Assembly (NCBI RefSeq): GCF_024679245.1
Contig: NC_090176.1
Span: 18,221,293 to 18,285,292 of the forward strand
Length of the DNA stretch: 64,000 nucleotides
Source of the DNA: Pseudorasbora parva
Lineage: Eukaryota; Chordata; Actinopteri; Cypriniformes; Gobionidae
Direction: 5' to 3'
Shown here: piece by piece, positions 47,351-58,850 of the stretch
How the letters are laid out: each line of letters starts with the position of its first letter
Numbering within the stretch: position 1 is the stretch's first letter
Position numbers and translations under genes: made by a program
Notes under the pieces: generated by a model
The model's input: the letters and a program-made list of their open reading frames with translations, nothing else
Told to the model about the DNA's origin: nothing
The model's database searches: none

Positions 47351-49263
47351 AAGGAAGGCTACTGTCGGGCGGGATCTCCGTGGAAAAGACCTCATCCTCC
47401 ACTCTCCTCCCGGTGAGATTGCTGTGGGCAGCTCAGGATTATTCCAGCCTCGCCCTCCTCGACTCGGGAGCGGAAGGTAACTTCATTGACTCTGCCCTTG
47501 CTCACAAACTTAACATACCCACCATTGCACTCAAGAACACCATCTCTGTCAACGCACTCAACGGACAAGTTCTCCCTGACATTTCATTCACCACTGAACC
47601 ACTTACACTGATCACTTCCGGCAACCACACCGAACGCATTTCATTTTTCATCCTGGACTCCCCTTTGGCTCCCGTTGTCCTCGGTCACCCTTGGCTGGAG
47701 TTACACAATCCAAGGGTTGACTGGGGACAAAACTCTGTGTCTGCATGGAGTGATAAATGTTATGAGTCTTGTTTGGTGTCTGCTTGTTCGTCTGTTTCTC
47801 GTTCTGTTTTTCAGAGTGAGACGGTGAATCTGTCTAACGTGCCTCCGGAGTACCTCGACCTGAAGGAAGTGTTCAGTAAGTCCCGAGCTGCTTCTCTCCC
47901 TCCGCATCGTCCCTATGACTGTGCTATAGATTTACTCCCAGGTAAGTCTCCGCCTAAGGGCAAACTATACTCTCTTTCTATTCCAGAGAGGGAGGCCATG
48001 GAGAAATATATTTCTGATTCTCTAGCCTCCAAATTCATCCGCCCTTCCTCTTCTCCAGCGGGGGCGGGGTTCTTCTTCGTGGGGAAGAAGGATGGTTCTC
48101 TGCGACCTTGCATTGATTACCGAGGGCTGAATAACATCACGGTAAAGAATACCTATCCTTTGCCGTTGATGTCTTCAGCTTTCGAGAGGTTACAGGGAGC
48201 ATCCGTCTTCACGAAGTTGGACTTACGTAACGCTTATCATTTGGTTCGCATCAGGGAGGGGGATGAATGGAAAACCGCATTTAACACCCCCAGGGGGCAT
48301 TTTGAATACTTGGTCATGCCTTTCGGCCTTTCCAACTCCCCAGCGGTTTTCCAGGCACTCGTCAATGATGTGTTGAGAGACATGGTCGACCAATTCATAT
48401 ATGTCTACCTGGATGACATTTTGATTTTTTCTTTGTCTCTCCAGGAACATGTTCGACACGTCAGACGAGTGCTTCAGAGGTTGCTAGAGAATGGGCTTTT
48501 TGTCAAGGCGGAGAAATGCGCTTTTCATGCACAGTCTGTTCCTTTTTTAGGGTACATCGTGTCATCGGAGGGAATGCGCATGGATCCCGACAAGGTTAAG
48601 GCTGTGATGGATTGGCCAAGTCCAGATTCCCGTAAGGCCCTACAGAGGTTTCTGGGGTTCGCCAATTTCTATCGGCGTTTTATTCGCAATTTCAGCCAAC
48701 TAGCCACACCTCTGACTGCCTTGACCTCTCCCCGAACGACGTTCAGGTGGTCCGATACAGCCGAGGCTGTATTCGCCAAACTTAAAAGCCGCTTTGTTTC
48801 GGCTCCCATCTTAGTCGCCCCTGATTCCACACGTCAGTTCGTGGTAGAGGTCGACGCGTCAGAGGTGGGGGTAGGAGCGGTTCTTTCACAGCGCTCTCCC
48901 TCAGATGACAAGATGCACCCGTGCGCGTTTTTCTCCCATCGTCTTTCTCCTGCCGAACGCAATTATGACATTGGTAACAGAGAGTTGTTGGCCGTCAAGT
49001 TAGCGTTGGAGGAGTGGCGTCATTGGCTTGAAGGGTCGGGGGTACCTTTTATTGTATGGACGGATCATAAGAACCTTGAATATATTAGATCTGCTAAAAG
49101 ACTCAACTCCAGGCAGGCTCGGTGGGCACTTTTTTTCGGACGTTTTGACTTTGTTCTCTCGTACCGCCCCGGGTCTAAAAACATCAAACCCGACTCTTTA
49201 TCTCGTATTTTTGATGCTTCCGAACGCCCGGTTACTCCGAGTGTATTTTGCCAGAGAAGATAG
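47164..49263 (+). CDS. pol: Pol, first part: protease, reverse transcriptase, RNase H
   Basis: The frame is open from 47164, but the first ~60 codons overlap gag and are unlikely to start with their own ATG. Residues are counted from 47164. The aspartic protease has DSGAE at 100-104. The reverse transcriptase follows from about 250, with [15 protein letters not shown], the first catalytic aspartate at 353 (DLRNAY) and YLDD at 415-418. RNase H begins near 560 with VDAS (Asp 564) and includes the TDHKNLEY block near 633. The frame ends at TAG 49261-49263, about where the integrase should begin, while the integrase continues in the next frame: a one-base change near 49235-49250 has split pol. 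Confidence 0.9.
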   Translation: MPSGQRYGCGQLHLRPGAHAGGSSSALPGGEGETEIPWSLPVLRRERTPARLLPSKRPRPAVKGRLLSGGISVEKTSSSTLLPVRLLWAAQDYSSLALLDSGAEGNFIDSALAHKLNIPTIALKNTISVNALNGQVLPDISFTTEPLTLITSGNHTERISFFILDSPLAPVVLGHPWLELHNPRVDWGQNSVSAWSDKCYESCLVSACSSVSRSVFQSETVNLSNVPPEYLDLKEVFSKSRAASLPPHRPYDCAIDLLPGKSPPKGKLYSLSIPEREAMEKYISDSLASKFIRPSSSPAGAGFFFVGKKDGSLRPCIDYRGLNNITVKNTYPLPLMSSAFERLQGASVFTKLDLRNAYHLVRIREGDEWKTAFNTPRGHFEYLVMPFGLSNSPAVFQALVNDVLRDMVDQFIYVYLDDILIFSLSLQEHVRHVRRVLQRLLENGLFVKAEKCAFHAQSVPFLGYIVSSEGMRMDPDKVKAVMDWPSPDSRKALQRFLGFANFYRRFIRNFSQLATPLTALTSPRTTFRWSDTAEAVFAKLKSRFVSAPILVAPDSTRQFVVEVDASEVGVGAVLSQRSPSDDKMHPCAFFSHRLSPAERNYDIGNRELLAVKLALEEWRHWLEGSGVPFIVWTDHKNLEYIRSAKRLNSRQARWALFFGRFDFVLSYRPGSKNIKPDSLSRIFDASERPVTPSVFCQRR

Positions 49264-50666
49264 TTATCTCTACACTCACATGGGAGATCGAATCGAAGGT
49301 CAAAGTGGCCTTAGAAGGGGTAACGCCCCAGCCCGGCGGCCCACAGAGTTGTTTATTCGTTCCGGAGGGGTTAAGATCCGAGGTCCTCAAATGGGGTCAC
49401 TGCTCCAACATTGCCTGTCATCCAGGGGTAAACCGCACTTGCAGTTTAATAAAGCAACGATTTTGGTGGCCACTTATGGCTCGCGACATTCGCAGTTTCG
49501 TTTTGGCTTGCTCGGTCTGTGCGGTTGGTAAGACATCTAACCAACCTCCCCAGGGGTTACTTCAGCCGCTGTCTGTTCCTTCGAGACCCTGGTCCCACAT
49601 CGCTCTAGATTTTGTTACCGCCCTCCCGCCCTCCCAGGGCAAGACGGTCGTTTTGACCGTCGTGGACCGATTCTCGAAGGCAGCACATTTCATTCCCTTG
49701 CCCAAATTACCCTCAGCCAAGGAGACAGCGGTATCTGTAGTAGATCACGTCTTTCGGTTACATGGCCTCCCGATGGACGTGGTCTCCGACAGAGGTTCCC
49801 AATTTGTGTCCAAATTTTGGCAGGAGTTTTGTAAATTACTAGGAGCCACGGTTAGTCTGTCTTCGGGTTATCACCCCCAAAGCAACGGTCAGACCGAGAG
49901 AGCCAATCAGGATCTGGAGAGAGTGTTGCGATGTTTGGTATCCAAGAATCCTTCATCCTGGAGCCAGCAACTCTCTATGGTTGAGTACGCTCATAACTCA
50001 TTACCAGTGTCATCTACGGGCCTTTCGCCATTTGAGTGTAGTGTAGGTTACCAGCCACCTATTTTTCCTAGTCTGGATTCCGAGGTCGCGGTCCCCTCTG
50101 TTCACGCCTTTATCCAGAGGTGTCATCGCACATGGACCAGAGCCCGTGAGACTCTGCTCCAGGTGGGAGCGCGCACCAAGGCTAAAGCCGATCGCCACCG
50201 GTCTAAGCCTCCCGTTTACGTCGTCGGTCAAAAAGTGTGGCTTTCTACCAAGAACATTCCTCTCCGCTCCGTATCTAATAAACTTGCTCCCAAATTTATC
50301 GGCCCGTTCACTGTCACCAAGATCATTAGTCCGGTGACAGTCCGCCTCAAACTCCCTCCGGCGTACAGGAGGATTCATCCCGCCTTCCATGTATCCAAAA
50401 TCAAACCTGTTTTTCACTCCCACCTTAATCCGCCAGTCCCGGTTCCCCCACCGCCGCGACTCGTAGATGGGGAACCAACTTATTCGGTTAATCGCATTCT
50501 GGATTCTAGACGGAGGGGACGCGGTTTCCAGTACTTGGTGGACTGGGAAGGTTACGGTCCGGAGGAGAGAAGTTGGGTTCCTGCTAGGGACATTCTGGAT
50601 CACTCCCTTATTGATGATTACAATCAACAGGTAAGGTCGGCTGGGAGCGTCAGGGGACGCTCCTAG
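49248..50666 (+). CDS. pol: Pol, second part: integrase with chromodomain
   Basis: This 472-codon frame is -1 to the RT frame and overlaps it by 16 bases; the first methionine is not a likely natural start. The integrase inserts the cDNA into chromatin. Zinc-binding HHCC residues are H51, H58, C88 and C91. The catalytic triad is D121 (LDFVTALP), D181 (VSDRGSQF) and E217 (GQTERAN), spaced DD35E. A KFIGPF block follows near 358. Residues about 409-460 form a chromodomain ([20 protein letters not shown], then DWEGYG and SWVPA), which in chromoviruses guides integration to marked chromatin. All key residues are present, so the only visible defect of the element is the frame break before it. Confidence 0.9.
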   Translation: MPEKIVISTLTWEIESKVKVALEGVTPQPGGPQSCLFVPEGLRSEVLKWGHCSNIACHPGVNRTCSLIKQRFWWPLMARDIRSFVLACSVCAVGKTSNQPPQGLLQPLSVPSRPWSHIALDFVTALPPSQGKTVVLTVVDRFSKAAHFIPLPKLPSAKETAVSVVDHVFRLHGLPMDVVSDRGSQFVSKFWQEFCKLLGATVSLSSGYHPQSNGQTERANQDLERVLRCLVSKNPSSWSQQLSMVEYAHNSLPVSSTGLSPFECSVGYQPPIFPSLDSEVAVPSVHAFIQRCHRTWTRARETLLQVGARTKAKADRHRSKPPVYVVGQKVWLSTKNIPLRSVSNKLAPKFIGPFTVTKIISPVTVRLKLPPAYRRIHPAFHVSKIKPVFHSHLNPPVPVPPPPRLVDGEPTYSVNRILDSRRRGRGFQYLVDWEGYGPEERSWVPARDILDHSLIDDYNQQVRSAGSVRGRS

Positions 50667-50676
50667 GGGGAGGGGT
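50666..50676 (+). promoter_or_regulatory. Polypurine tract
   Basis: GGGGGAGGGGT lies two bases before the 3' LTR and is the expected plus-strand primer site. Confidence 0.75.
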
Positions 50677-50678
50677 AC

Positions 50679-51137
50679 TGTCACGGTTCATGGATTCCCT
50701 GTCTCACTCTTGGGTGCGTGTTGAATGTAGGTGAGGGCGGAGCCTGGGATTGGCTCATCACGCACCTGTGGCTGATCACCTGCACCAGCTGCAACTCATC
50801 ACCTTCACCCTATTTAGTCTCTCTGTTTCTCTCTTGTCTTTGTCAGAGCGTTGTTGGATGTTTCCCCTTGTGTCTCCGTGTTGGATGTTTCCCCTTGTGT
50901 CTCCGTGTTGGTTGTCGTTTCCCCCTTCCGTGAAACGCTGGATCCCTTCCCGGATTACCTGTACCGACCTCCCGAGTCACAGCTGCTCACAGCCTGCCCG
51001 TGTCGCCAACAGAGCCTCTCTCACTGCTCTGTCTTATCCGGACTTCTTCACTGTTCTGAGTTTTGACTTCTGTGACACTATCCGTCAAATAAACTGAATT
51101 ACTTGCTTTTGAATCCTGCCTCTGTGAATCCGTTACA
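50679..51137 (+). repeat. 3' LTR, 459 bp
   Basis: Same length and, by eye, same sequence as the 5' LTR, offset 4737 bases. The second copy of the 11-nt start is at 50842-50852 and of AATAAA at 51088-51093. Confidence 0.9.
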
Positions 51138-51142
51138 TTTAC

Positions 51143-51984
51143 TTACTAAAAGAATACTCAAACTCATTGTTTGTGTATCCATTTCTTTTTTATCCAGCAT
51201 TCAATATGTTTGTGTTTATCTTCTTCCCCTGAACAGAAAAAAGGTAGCGTGTAAACATTAATAAACATCTTGAATGTTAAATTAAAGAAAAGAAATGTCT
51301 TGAACAGCCTCTCAATTACTAACAGTCTGTGAAGTTGGACATCGGGTATTTAATCTTTGTCAAATAACTTCTCATTTTTACCACTATCATTGCTCTACTT
51401 GCAGTAAAACTATTCTCGGAAGAAATGCAATGGAGGCTCACTTGCGGAAGTGATTACCTGCACCTTACAGGTGGCTCCATGAAAAGTATTATTGTTTCAT
51501 GAAAAGTGTTATTGTTCAGGAAATTCTTAATTATTCTCTTTTGCATTTGTTTCTTTTCTTAGGTGCGTATCATGAGGAATCTTAAGATTACCAGTTAGTG
51601 GTGCTTGGAGAACTCTCGTGATATTCTTGGCTTAATTCAGCTTCCTCGTATACTGTGCATGGAGGATGAAGAAGCCACTGAGGCCTTGAAACAGTACTGC
51701 AGTGCAGACCGTTTTGAGGATGATCTTGTAGAGCCACCGATGTGTGTTTTTACATTTATGCATATATTGGAAGAAAATGTGGTGAACATCCAGTCTTTTG
51801 TCGCACACAAAATAAAAAAAATTAAACACATTGTCCGTTTCTTTCTTTTTTCATTCATTCTACTGTGCGTACATATATTTTATTTTTTACAATGCTAAAG
51901 TTAATTCGGACATCTTCAAAGGTGATTTTCTCATTTTGATTGTTTTTGCACCCTCTGATCTCTCTACACAATGAACTTGAGCAG

Positions 51985-52058
<74 letters not shown>

Positions 52059-52189
52059 AAAAATAAAAAAAATAAAGTGTTATTGCAATTCAAAATGTAT
52101 ACTTTCAAATACACTTCAGTAGTTTGGTATAAAAAAAATTGTTGTTGAAAAAGTCACACAACGGCCAAATTTAAGTTCTCTTTTGCGCT
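51143..52189. other. Exon-like blocks and a TA microsatellite
   Basis: 51405-51470 (CTTGCAG before, GTGGCT after) has one open frame containing KLFSEEMQWRLTCGSDYLH, and 51563 follows an acceptor TTTCTTAG, but the joined frame stops after about seven codons. A separate frame at 51605-51898 includes LCMEDEEATEALKQYCSADR and is unrecognised. A (TA)n run occupies about 51984-52050. Confidence 0.3.
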
Positions 52190-52193
52190 TTAA

Positions 52194-53330
52194 AGGGGGG
52201 GTGAAATGCTGTTTCATGCATACTGAGCTTTTTACACTGTTAAAGACTTGGATTCCCATCCTAAACATAGACAAAGTTTCAAAAACTAATGTTGGACGTT
52301 TGATGGAGTATTTCTTTGCCAAAAAACTCCTTCCGGTTTCTCAAAAGTTTCGGAGAGTTTTTTTCGAGTATGGCTCGGGTTGACGTTAATAGAGCGGAAG
52401 GTCCTTGTATGGGCCATAAGGGCTCTTCTCCCGGTAGGGTGAGCGCGCGTGACTAGAGCGAGAGAGGAAATGCACGCCTGTAAACACTCTCTCAGGTGCA
52501 GATCCAGTCGATCCAGGCGCCGCGCTCCACTTTATTCCTATGGGTGACTTCAATGCTTCAGCACAGCATTCCGGGAAGGCAGCGCTGCATTTGACCCGAT
52601 TTGAACGCAGAAATGACGGGAAGCTTCACAACATCGCTTCAGTCGCGTCGCAAAAGTGGATCTCCACCATTCACTGCTGTCAGGACTTCACCAAATCATA
52701 CCAAAGAAGTGTCTTTTTGACGGAGAGGTCCCAGCGATAAAGGTTCTGTCCTGCTTTGGAAGCAGCCGGTGAGTAAAACTGCTTCAAATGTCTCTGCTGT
52801 TGGCTCGTCGCGTGAGTAAACATCAGTAAACGACACGATCGCGCTTCGTCATTCAAATGCGCTAACGGACTCCATTGCTGTTCTATGTATAACCTTACAC
52901 TAGTCTGACGTGCAAAACCGTTTTGCTTGCTACTGCTAAGGTTTAGTCGCATACAATAGTCCATAAGTTGCGAAGGCTACACCTCATGCACACAGAGACG
53001 GACGTCCTGTGTTGCTGTTTCTCCTGTTCAATTTATTTCAGCCTCCGAATGATTCTGGATCATATATGTATTAGCCGAGCTCGATAGCCATGGGTTTCTC
53101 CACGCTTGAGGACGTCACCGCTTTGTTTTCGCGATTGTCATTCTTTAGCTCCGCCCACACGATACGCCTCCAGGCACTCATTTTTTTCTGGAAAGACTCG
53201 GTACAGCCCATATTTCTTTTATAAATATAATAAAACTAAAGACTTTTCGGAGATATGAAGGATGCAATACTACTCTATAGGTACTCAAGATGGACATGAG
53301 ATTGACTGAAACTGAGTGTTTCACCCCCCT
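52194..53330. mobile_element. TTAA-type DNA transposon, 1137 bp
   Basis: It is flanked by TTAA (52190-52193) and TTAG (53331-53334, one base changed). The ends are AGGGGGGGTGAAATGCTGTT and AGTGTTTCACCCCCCT. A CRE-less GC-rich middle (52400-52560) contains GCGCGC and CTCTCAGGTGC. Frames inside have no recognised domain. Confidence 0.65.
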
Positions 53331-53338
53331 TTAGGTAA

Positions 53339-53429
53339 GGGATAATGTACACCCAGCCAGTTGTTATCCAAGAATCACTCTGAAAGGGGTTTATTCTGCA
53401 ATAACAACCGGCTGGGTGTACATTATCCC
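53339..53429. repeat. Hairpin MITE, ~90 bp
   Basis: GGATAATGTACACCCAGCC is mirrored by GGCTGGGTGTACATTATCC; the arms are about 33 bp and the loop about 25 bp. It abuts the previous element. Confidence 0.65.
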
Positions 53430-53582
53430 GCTTATTCTCGCCTACTAGTCTCAAATAAATTAGACACAAAATATTGTCTTGAGATTAAATATTTTATTAG
53501 CTCTTACGCAAAGCTTCTGCGAAGAAAAACTGTTCCAAACTGCTTTAAGCCTTTATCTATTGCTGCGAAATTTTGAAAATTA

Positions 53583-53960
53583 ATGCTGAAAGGGTTAGTT
53601 CACCCAAAAATGAAACCAAGCCTATAGAATTTACTCACCTTCAAATCATTATAAGTGTTTATGACATTTTTCTTTCAGACAAATACAATTAGAGTTATAT
53701 TTAAAAAGTCCAGGCTAATGTTAATCCAAGCAGTAGTTGTAGCTGTTTTTGAAGCCTATAAAAAATGCAGCTGTCTGTCAAATAACGTGCTCCACACGAC
53801 TCCGATGGGTTAATAGAGCCTTCTGATTCGAATCGATGTTTTTGTGTAAGAAACATATCCATATTTAAAACTTTATAAAGGAAACCCGCCTTGAAGTCTT
53901 CCTTTGTAGCCGTGTCTGTTTAAGTTTTTAATAGCCACAAGATGGCGCCAGCATTAAGCA
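53583..53960. mobile_element. Left part of a TTAA-type element (truncated)
   Basis: AAAGGGTTAGTTCACCCAAA is a left terminus known to me from abundant cyprinid repeats. No right terminus was found. A hAT-like copy inserted at 53961. Confidence 0.45.
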
Positions 53961-54608
53961 CAAAGACAGTAAAAGAAATGGACAGAGCGATCCCATTGAC
54001 TTCTACGGCGTTAAGTGATGTCAGTATAGGAGCACTCACTTCCTGATGGCTGAGCGAACTGCGCAGGCTCATACTGAGCTTGACGACGTAGATGTGACGT
54101 GAGCCTCCTGTCTGACAGCTGTAGGTCTTCTAGTAGTTGTGGAAAGTGAAAGCTGAATCACGTTGTTTAAATATTTTCTCCCGTTGCTTTTGGCTCACTA
54201 CGGGCTTCTCCCCATTCTTCCCCCTTGACTTTATCAGACTTTATGTCTCCACGTCCCCCCGACTGTCTCATAGACAGTAGAAGATTGCCTGCGAGCATCT
54301 CCTCAGGTCTATACGGTAATTTCTCAACTGTGCGAAAGAGTCGCGTTGGTTATGACGCAATCGTTAGCCTATTTTTACAAAAACAGCTTCTGCGGGGCGA
54401 TAGTGTAAGATACAAGGTAACGGAGCCTTTTATGCATTGTCGTGTTTCTTTAGAAATAAACAATGGACAAACGGAGTCTTTAAACGTCTCAGATGTAAAG
54501 TTATTCACTGTCAAAGAGTCAATGGGATGCTAACAGCAGGTGATGGCTTGGTTAGCAACGGCTGCCCCTAGGGGTGGAACGCTTTCCGAGCGCTAGATTA
54601 CCCCCTTG
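53961..54608 (+). mobile_element. hAT-like non-autonomous family X, copy A (648 bp)
   Basis: It begins CAAAGACAGTAAAAGAAATGG-like sequence and ends GATTACCCCCTTG, flanked by the exact 8-bp duplication ATTAAGCA (53953-53960 and 54609-54616). The CA-A-G start and 8-bp duplication fit hAT. The frame 54225-54533 (MTLSDFMSPRPPDCLIDS...) is shared with copies B and C; in this copy a 15-20 base deletion near 54515 changes its end. Confidence 0.75.
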
Positions 54609-54616
54609 ATTAAGCA

Positions 54617-55500
54617 TAGAAGTAGTACTAAGGATCATCAAGGATGAGCGGTTGTTATCTGGAAATAACGTACCGCTGGAATGCGCGATTGACCAATCAG
54701 AATCAAGTATTTCACAGAGCCGTGTAATAACGAACAATAACACACACAATTATGCCAAGATGCCAATTTTGTTAAGTTTCTTCATAAGAGCAGCCTTAAA
54801 AAAGTTACATAACGTTTTAAATGAGTTTAAAGAGGTGTGAGAAAACGAGCCATGTGTAAGATACGACAGCGGAAGATCTTTTAAAGTGACAGTAGCCACT
54901 TATAATGACAATTGTAAAGAAAAAAAGTAATTGCTCACTAAATATGCTCTGCTCTTGACTAAATAACTTTAGTACCTTTAATAAGGATTAATCTATATAT
55001 AATTAATAACTTATGCTGTGCAAACAGATAACAATTTATGTATGTTTCCTAATTGTTAAGTTCTTGAGCACAGGTACAAATGAGATGTATTATGTGAAGA
55101 CTGTTTTTAAATTCACTTAAATTAAAAGTTATATATTTTTAAGCTTAATAAATGTTAGTGTTATTTCATTTAAGTGGGAATTAAATATTATTTAATATAG
55201 ACATCAGAAGCTGTATTACTAATGATACTGGCCTAAAAAGATAAAAAAGGGTCCATTAAACAAATATTTATGTTGTTTCTACATTAATTTGGAGGTAATA
55301 TATTAATGTTAATCAAACAACAAAAGATGTTAAGTATCTTAAGTGCAACTCCCCCCACCGCCCACCGAGCACCTTTGAGTTTGTACTGCTCATCTCCTTG
55401 AGTTAGCTCACTCAGGAAGAACATCAGCTCTGTATCAAGGAAACTGGGGTTCTAATCCTGCTAAAAGACAATATTCTATAGTCCCTACTTCTGTATCATT
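54617..55500. other. Unassigned sequence with an inverted-repeat scrap
   Basis: At about 54647-54735, GCGGTTGTTATCTGGAAATAA and TCACAGAGCCGTGTAATAACG look like the ends of a short cyprinid MITE. From 54840 on the sequence is AT-rich with no features. Confidence 0.35.
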
Positions 55501-56240
55501 ACAGCCAGACTGAACCAAAGAAAAACGGACCCAGCATAGGGTCAAGGGCCATCATCAAATGGGGAGAGGATATTATCCGAGCTCACCAATCAAGCTACAG
55601 CTTTTCAACATCATGAACAGGTGCTCACAGATATTCTTCAGCAGTTTAACTTTCTATCCTTGCCTCAAGATCCTCCGTCTCAGGAGGGTTCGGAGTTATC
55701 CACAGCACCTCCGTAAACTCAACCAATTCCAACAGTTCCTCTTCTCGAACCTAGGCTTCCACCTCCTGAGAGATATGATGGAAATACCGGTGGCTGTCGA
55801 GGCTTTATCACTCAATGCTCTTTAGCCTTTTAACTTCAACCCAGTAGTTTTCCTACAAACAGCAGTCGAGTGGCTTCAGTGGTTTTCAAACCTGTCCTGG
55901 AGGACCCCCAGCCCTGCACATTTTATATGTCTCCCACATTTGGCACACCCACTTCAGGTCTTGCAGTCTCTACTAGTGAGCTCATGAGTTGAATCAGGTG
56001 TGTTAGATGAAGGAGACATACAAAATGTGCAGGGCTGGGGGTCCTCCAGGACAGGTTTAAAAAAACCAATGGCTTATATCATCACCTTATTGACTGGAGG
56101 AGTGTTGGAATTGGCTTCTGTTCTCTTGGAACATGGTTTACCTTTCACTTCCAACTCTGAGCAATTCCTAGCAGAGATAAGAGATAAGGTATTCCATCAT
56201 GCGGGGGAGTCGGAAATGACCAACGATTACTTCAACTGAC
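55501..56240 (+). pseudogene. gag: Old Ty3/gypsy gag relic, interrupted by a MITE
   Basis: After an LTR-like end (CATTACA at 55497-55503) broken + frames read as a gypsy gag: a HEQVLTDILQQFNFLSLPQ stretch at about 55611, then EPRLPPPERYDGNTGGCRGF at about 55748, a TQCSLAF block, and, after the insertion, YIITLLTGG and FTSNSEQFLAEIRDKVFHH (56075-56200). The order matches gag of the young element at 46418. Stop codons and frame changes are present, the start ATG is mutated and pol is not seen. Confidence 0.65.
55877..56067. mobile_element. hAT MITE, ~191 bp, inside the gag relic
   Basis: It begins CAGTGGTTTTCAAACCTGTC and ends with GACAGGTTTAAAAAAACCA-like sequence; the arms are complementary over about 45 bases. 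The flanks AGTGGCTT (55869-55876) and AATGGCTT (56068-56075) form an 8-bp duplication with one change. Confidence 0.7.
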
Positions 56241-57576
56241 TTAAGGAAAGCGCATAGTGGCATAAATGGCTAAAGGCAAACTTAAATAGGGCCCTACATA
56301 GGTGAATATCATCAACAATGATTGCTAAGTACAACTGAGAGTTCTTGCCGATGGGAGGATAGGTTTTGGCACTACTAAGGGAATGTTTTTTTGTGTGTGT
56401 TTTTTTTTCACAATTGCTGAAACACTAAACACTAAAACCCACTGGCTGAACAATGTTCTCAGTTGCCTGAACTCGTTTAGCTAATTGTGCAGTCTGTTGT
56501 CGATACCTTAAACCATTTCACATGGTAAAACACAATTTGCAGATCCCACTTAGACTTTTCAGCAAAACTCTAAACACATTCTTAAGACACATTCTGCACA
56601 ATACCAATATAAGTGCATTGTAGGCTGTATACTGTACAATGAACAATTGTTCAACAAATTTTGCTTTCCATTTGTTAACAGTAGCTACTGACTGACTACT
56701 CAATAGATTTTGGTTGCAGGTTCATATCAACAACGAACAAGAATTACAGTATCACGGAGAAAAAGGACAAGTTTGTGAGATGCAAACTGTAAAAATCAGC
56801 CGGGTCTAATGGGAATGCATAGCTATAACACAAATTGTATTTATTGTGCAATTTATCTGCCAAAATTAGTTTTTATGGGCATATGATACGCACTTTATAA
56901 CGTGTTATATGCACACACTCCACACAATTAAATGTGGTGACAATGCAAATTATATGCACTCGGCTTATAAAGCGCACAATAAATACAATATGTGCATGTT
57001 ATATGTAGGCTACATATCCACATTTCATGCCATTAAACCTATCCAAGTGTTGCACAAACCTACACGAATTTCATGAGAATGAGTTGGTAAAAAAATAGGG
57101 GTACAAGGAGGAAGAAGAACAAATAATTACAGAGCAGAGTAATCATTTCTGGCCAGTTTTGAGTTATGATATAACATGTTTTCAATATTTAAAAGACAAT
57201 GACAGAAAAATGAAATTTGTTTTGAGATTAAAAATGTACCCTTTATGTTTGTCGCCATCTCTGTTTGAAATCTGCAGTCATTCACGGAATGATCAACTTT
57301 ACGCGAGTTGTGCCACAGGCTTGATAATAGCGTGCAATTTTCTCCCTCAAACCACAGCCAACCTGCTGCTGCTTCTGCTTTTAGTGTGAAAAACTGCCCA
57401 TAACTGCTTGTCTAGGATATGTAATCCTCATAATCATCTGTAAGAATTCGTAATAATATCATATTATTAGCGAAAAGGAGCGCAAAAGATCCAGTCTATC
57501 TGTATTTGTAAATGTAAATAATATGATTATTATTATTCATATTATTTCATATTATTAAAAATAATTCATATTATTA
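56241..57576. other. Unassigned sequence
   Basis: AT-rich; no supported gene. A + frame at 57159-57389 is without recognised domain. Confidence 0.3.
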
Positions 57577-57835
57577 TTAATTAAAGGGTAACTAAACCCT
57601 AGAACAACTTTTTTTAGTTAATGATCTGCAAGAATGGAGCTTTATTATTATTGTTCATTGAGTCGAGTAAATGTTTTGACAGTTGGGTTTAAAGTGTTTA
57701 AATTCTATAATATATGGTGTAAAAACGTCTTAGTGCTGCCCTCTTAAGGTTGAACGGTGGCTACTGCAGTTGAATTTTCCTATTGGACGTTATGGTACTT
57801 CGTTATGTAGGTTTGTACTTCCAACGGCTCACTAC

Positions 57836-57918
57836 CACGCCCCTGGCGGAAACTCACAACGCCCCTGGCGCAGCTCACCACGCCCCTGGCGCAGCTCACC
57901 ACGCCCCTGGTATAAAAG
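57836..57918 (+). promoter_or_regulatory. Promoter-like array: four CACGCCCCTGG boxes and a TATA box
   Basis: Boxes begin at 57836, 57858 (first base changed), 57879 and 57900, spaced 22, 21 and 21 bases, and are followed at once by TATAAAAG (57911-57918). CACGCCCC is a binding-site type for Sp/KLF factors. A start near 57940 is predicted. What it would drive is unknown. Confidence 0.55.
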
Positions 57919-58850
57919 CATCCTGTTTCAGTTCAAAACCTCTGTAGCGAGTCAGGAGTTGTAATTGCGAGTATAGAAAATTATCAGGATAGCATATATT
58001 ATCATCTAGTTAGCACAGCCATTTGTATAGTTATTTAGATTAATTCGTGTAGCCTAGTTAGTTAATTAGCATAGTTGTTAGTGTAGCATTGTTAGAAGTT
58101 CTCTTCACTTGCTTTCAACATCCTAATTTAGAAAATACAGATATATAATGCAGTTGTAAGTACATGTTTAGCTTTTCTTCTGATATTTTTGCCGCCTGTC
58201 ATGTCTACAGATAATTTTCATACCTCAGACGCTTTCAGACCATAGACCGTAAAAAAATATGGACGACTCGACATCATCCGTTTCCGCTTGCCATATTTGA
58301 AGCTTTCAGGCGGCCTTGCACGGCGCGGACATCTTGGGACCGAGTCTGCGCAGTAGCGATTTCGGGACCGGAGTTGCGCAGTAGAGCGCAGGAAGTAGAG
58401 CAGGAAGTACAGTCGCGATATCAAAATCCCGCCCACACTCTCGCAGATGCAGAACAATTAATTATGTTGGTGTGAAATAAACAGTTATGGAAATGTAGAA
58501 ATTAAAGCTAAAGCTCTAATCTGCTCCCAAAAATTTTGAAAAAAGTCTGTTAGTGCCTCAGTGACAACTTCACTCAGAGAAGCCGTCAGTCTCAGCTGTC
58601 AATCATGACGTCACACCCCCCGTTTTTATAGCATCAAATAACTAACTCAAACTAAACTTATTTTTAAAACGAACACCTGAAATGAAATCATCGTGATGAT
58701 AACTGCCTTCAGTGACATAAACTAACTTTGGGGAAAAAATTTTGAAGTGTAATTTTATTATTTAGTTTGCCTCGCGTCCATTAGAAATCACAGAGGGGCG
58801 GCTATACTGGGACCGGTCACTGGGGGGCAATCGAGGCGCGAAAGCTTCAG

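Larger units (their letters stand above)
45937..51142 (+). mobile_element. Complete Ty3/gypsy chromovirus (sushi-type) with 5-bp target duplication
   Basis: The element proper is 45942-51137, flanked by TTTAC at 45937-45941 and 51138-51142. Order: 5' LTR, primer site, gag, protease-RT-RNase H, integrase-chromodomain, polypurine tract, 3' LTR. The domain order, the HHCC-DD35E integrase and the C-terminal chromodomain place it in the chromoviruses; similarity of the pol blocks and of the priming scheme points to the vertebrate sushi group. It inserted close to the truncated L2. LTR identity says it is very recent. Confidence 0.92.

Noticed and set aside
50010..50684. 224-codon minus-strand frame opposite integrase
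   Set aside because: Shadow of the pol frame; gag-pol orientation, LTR signals and domains all lie on the + strand.
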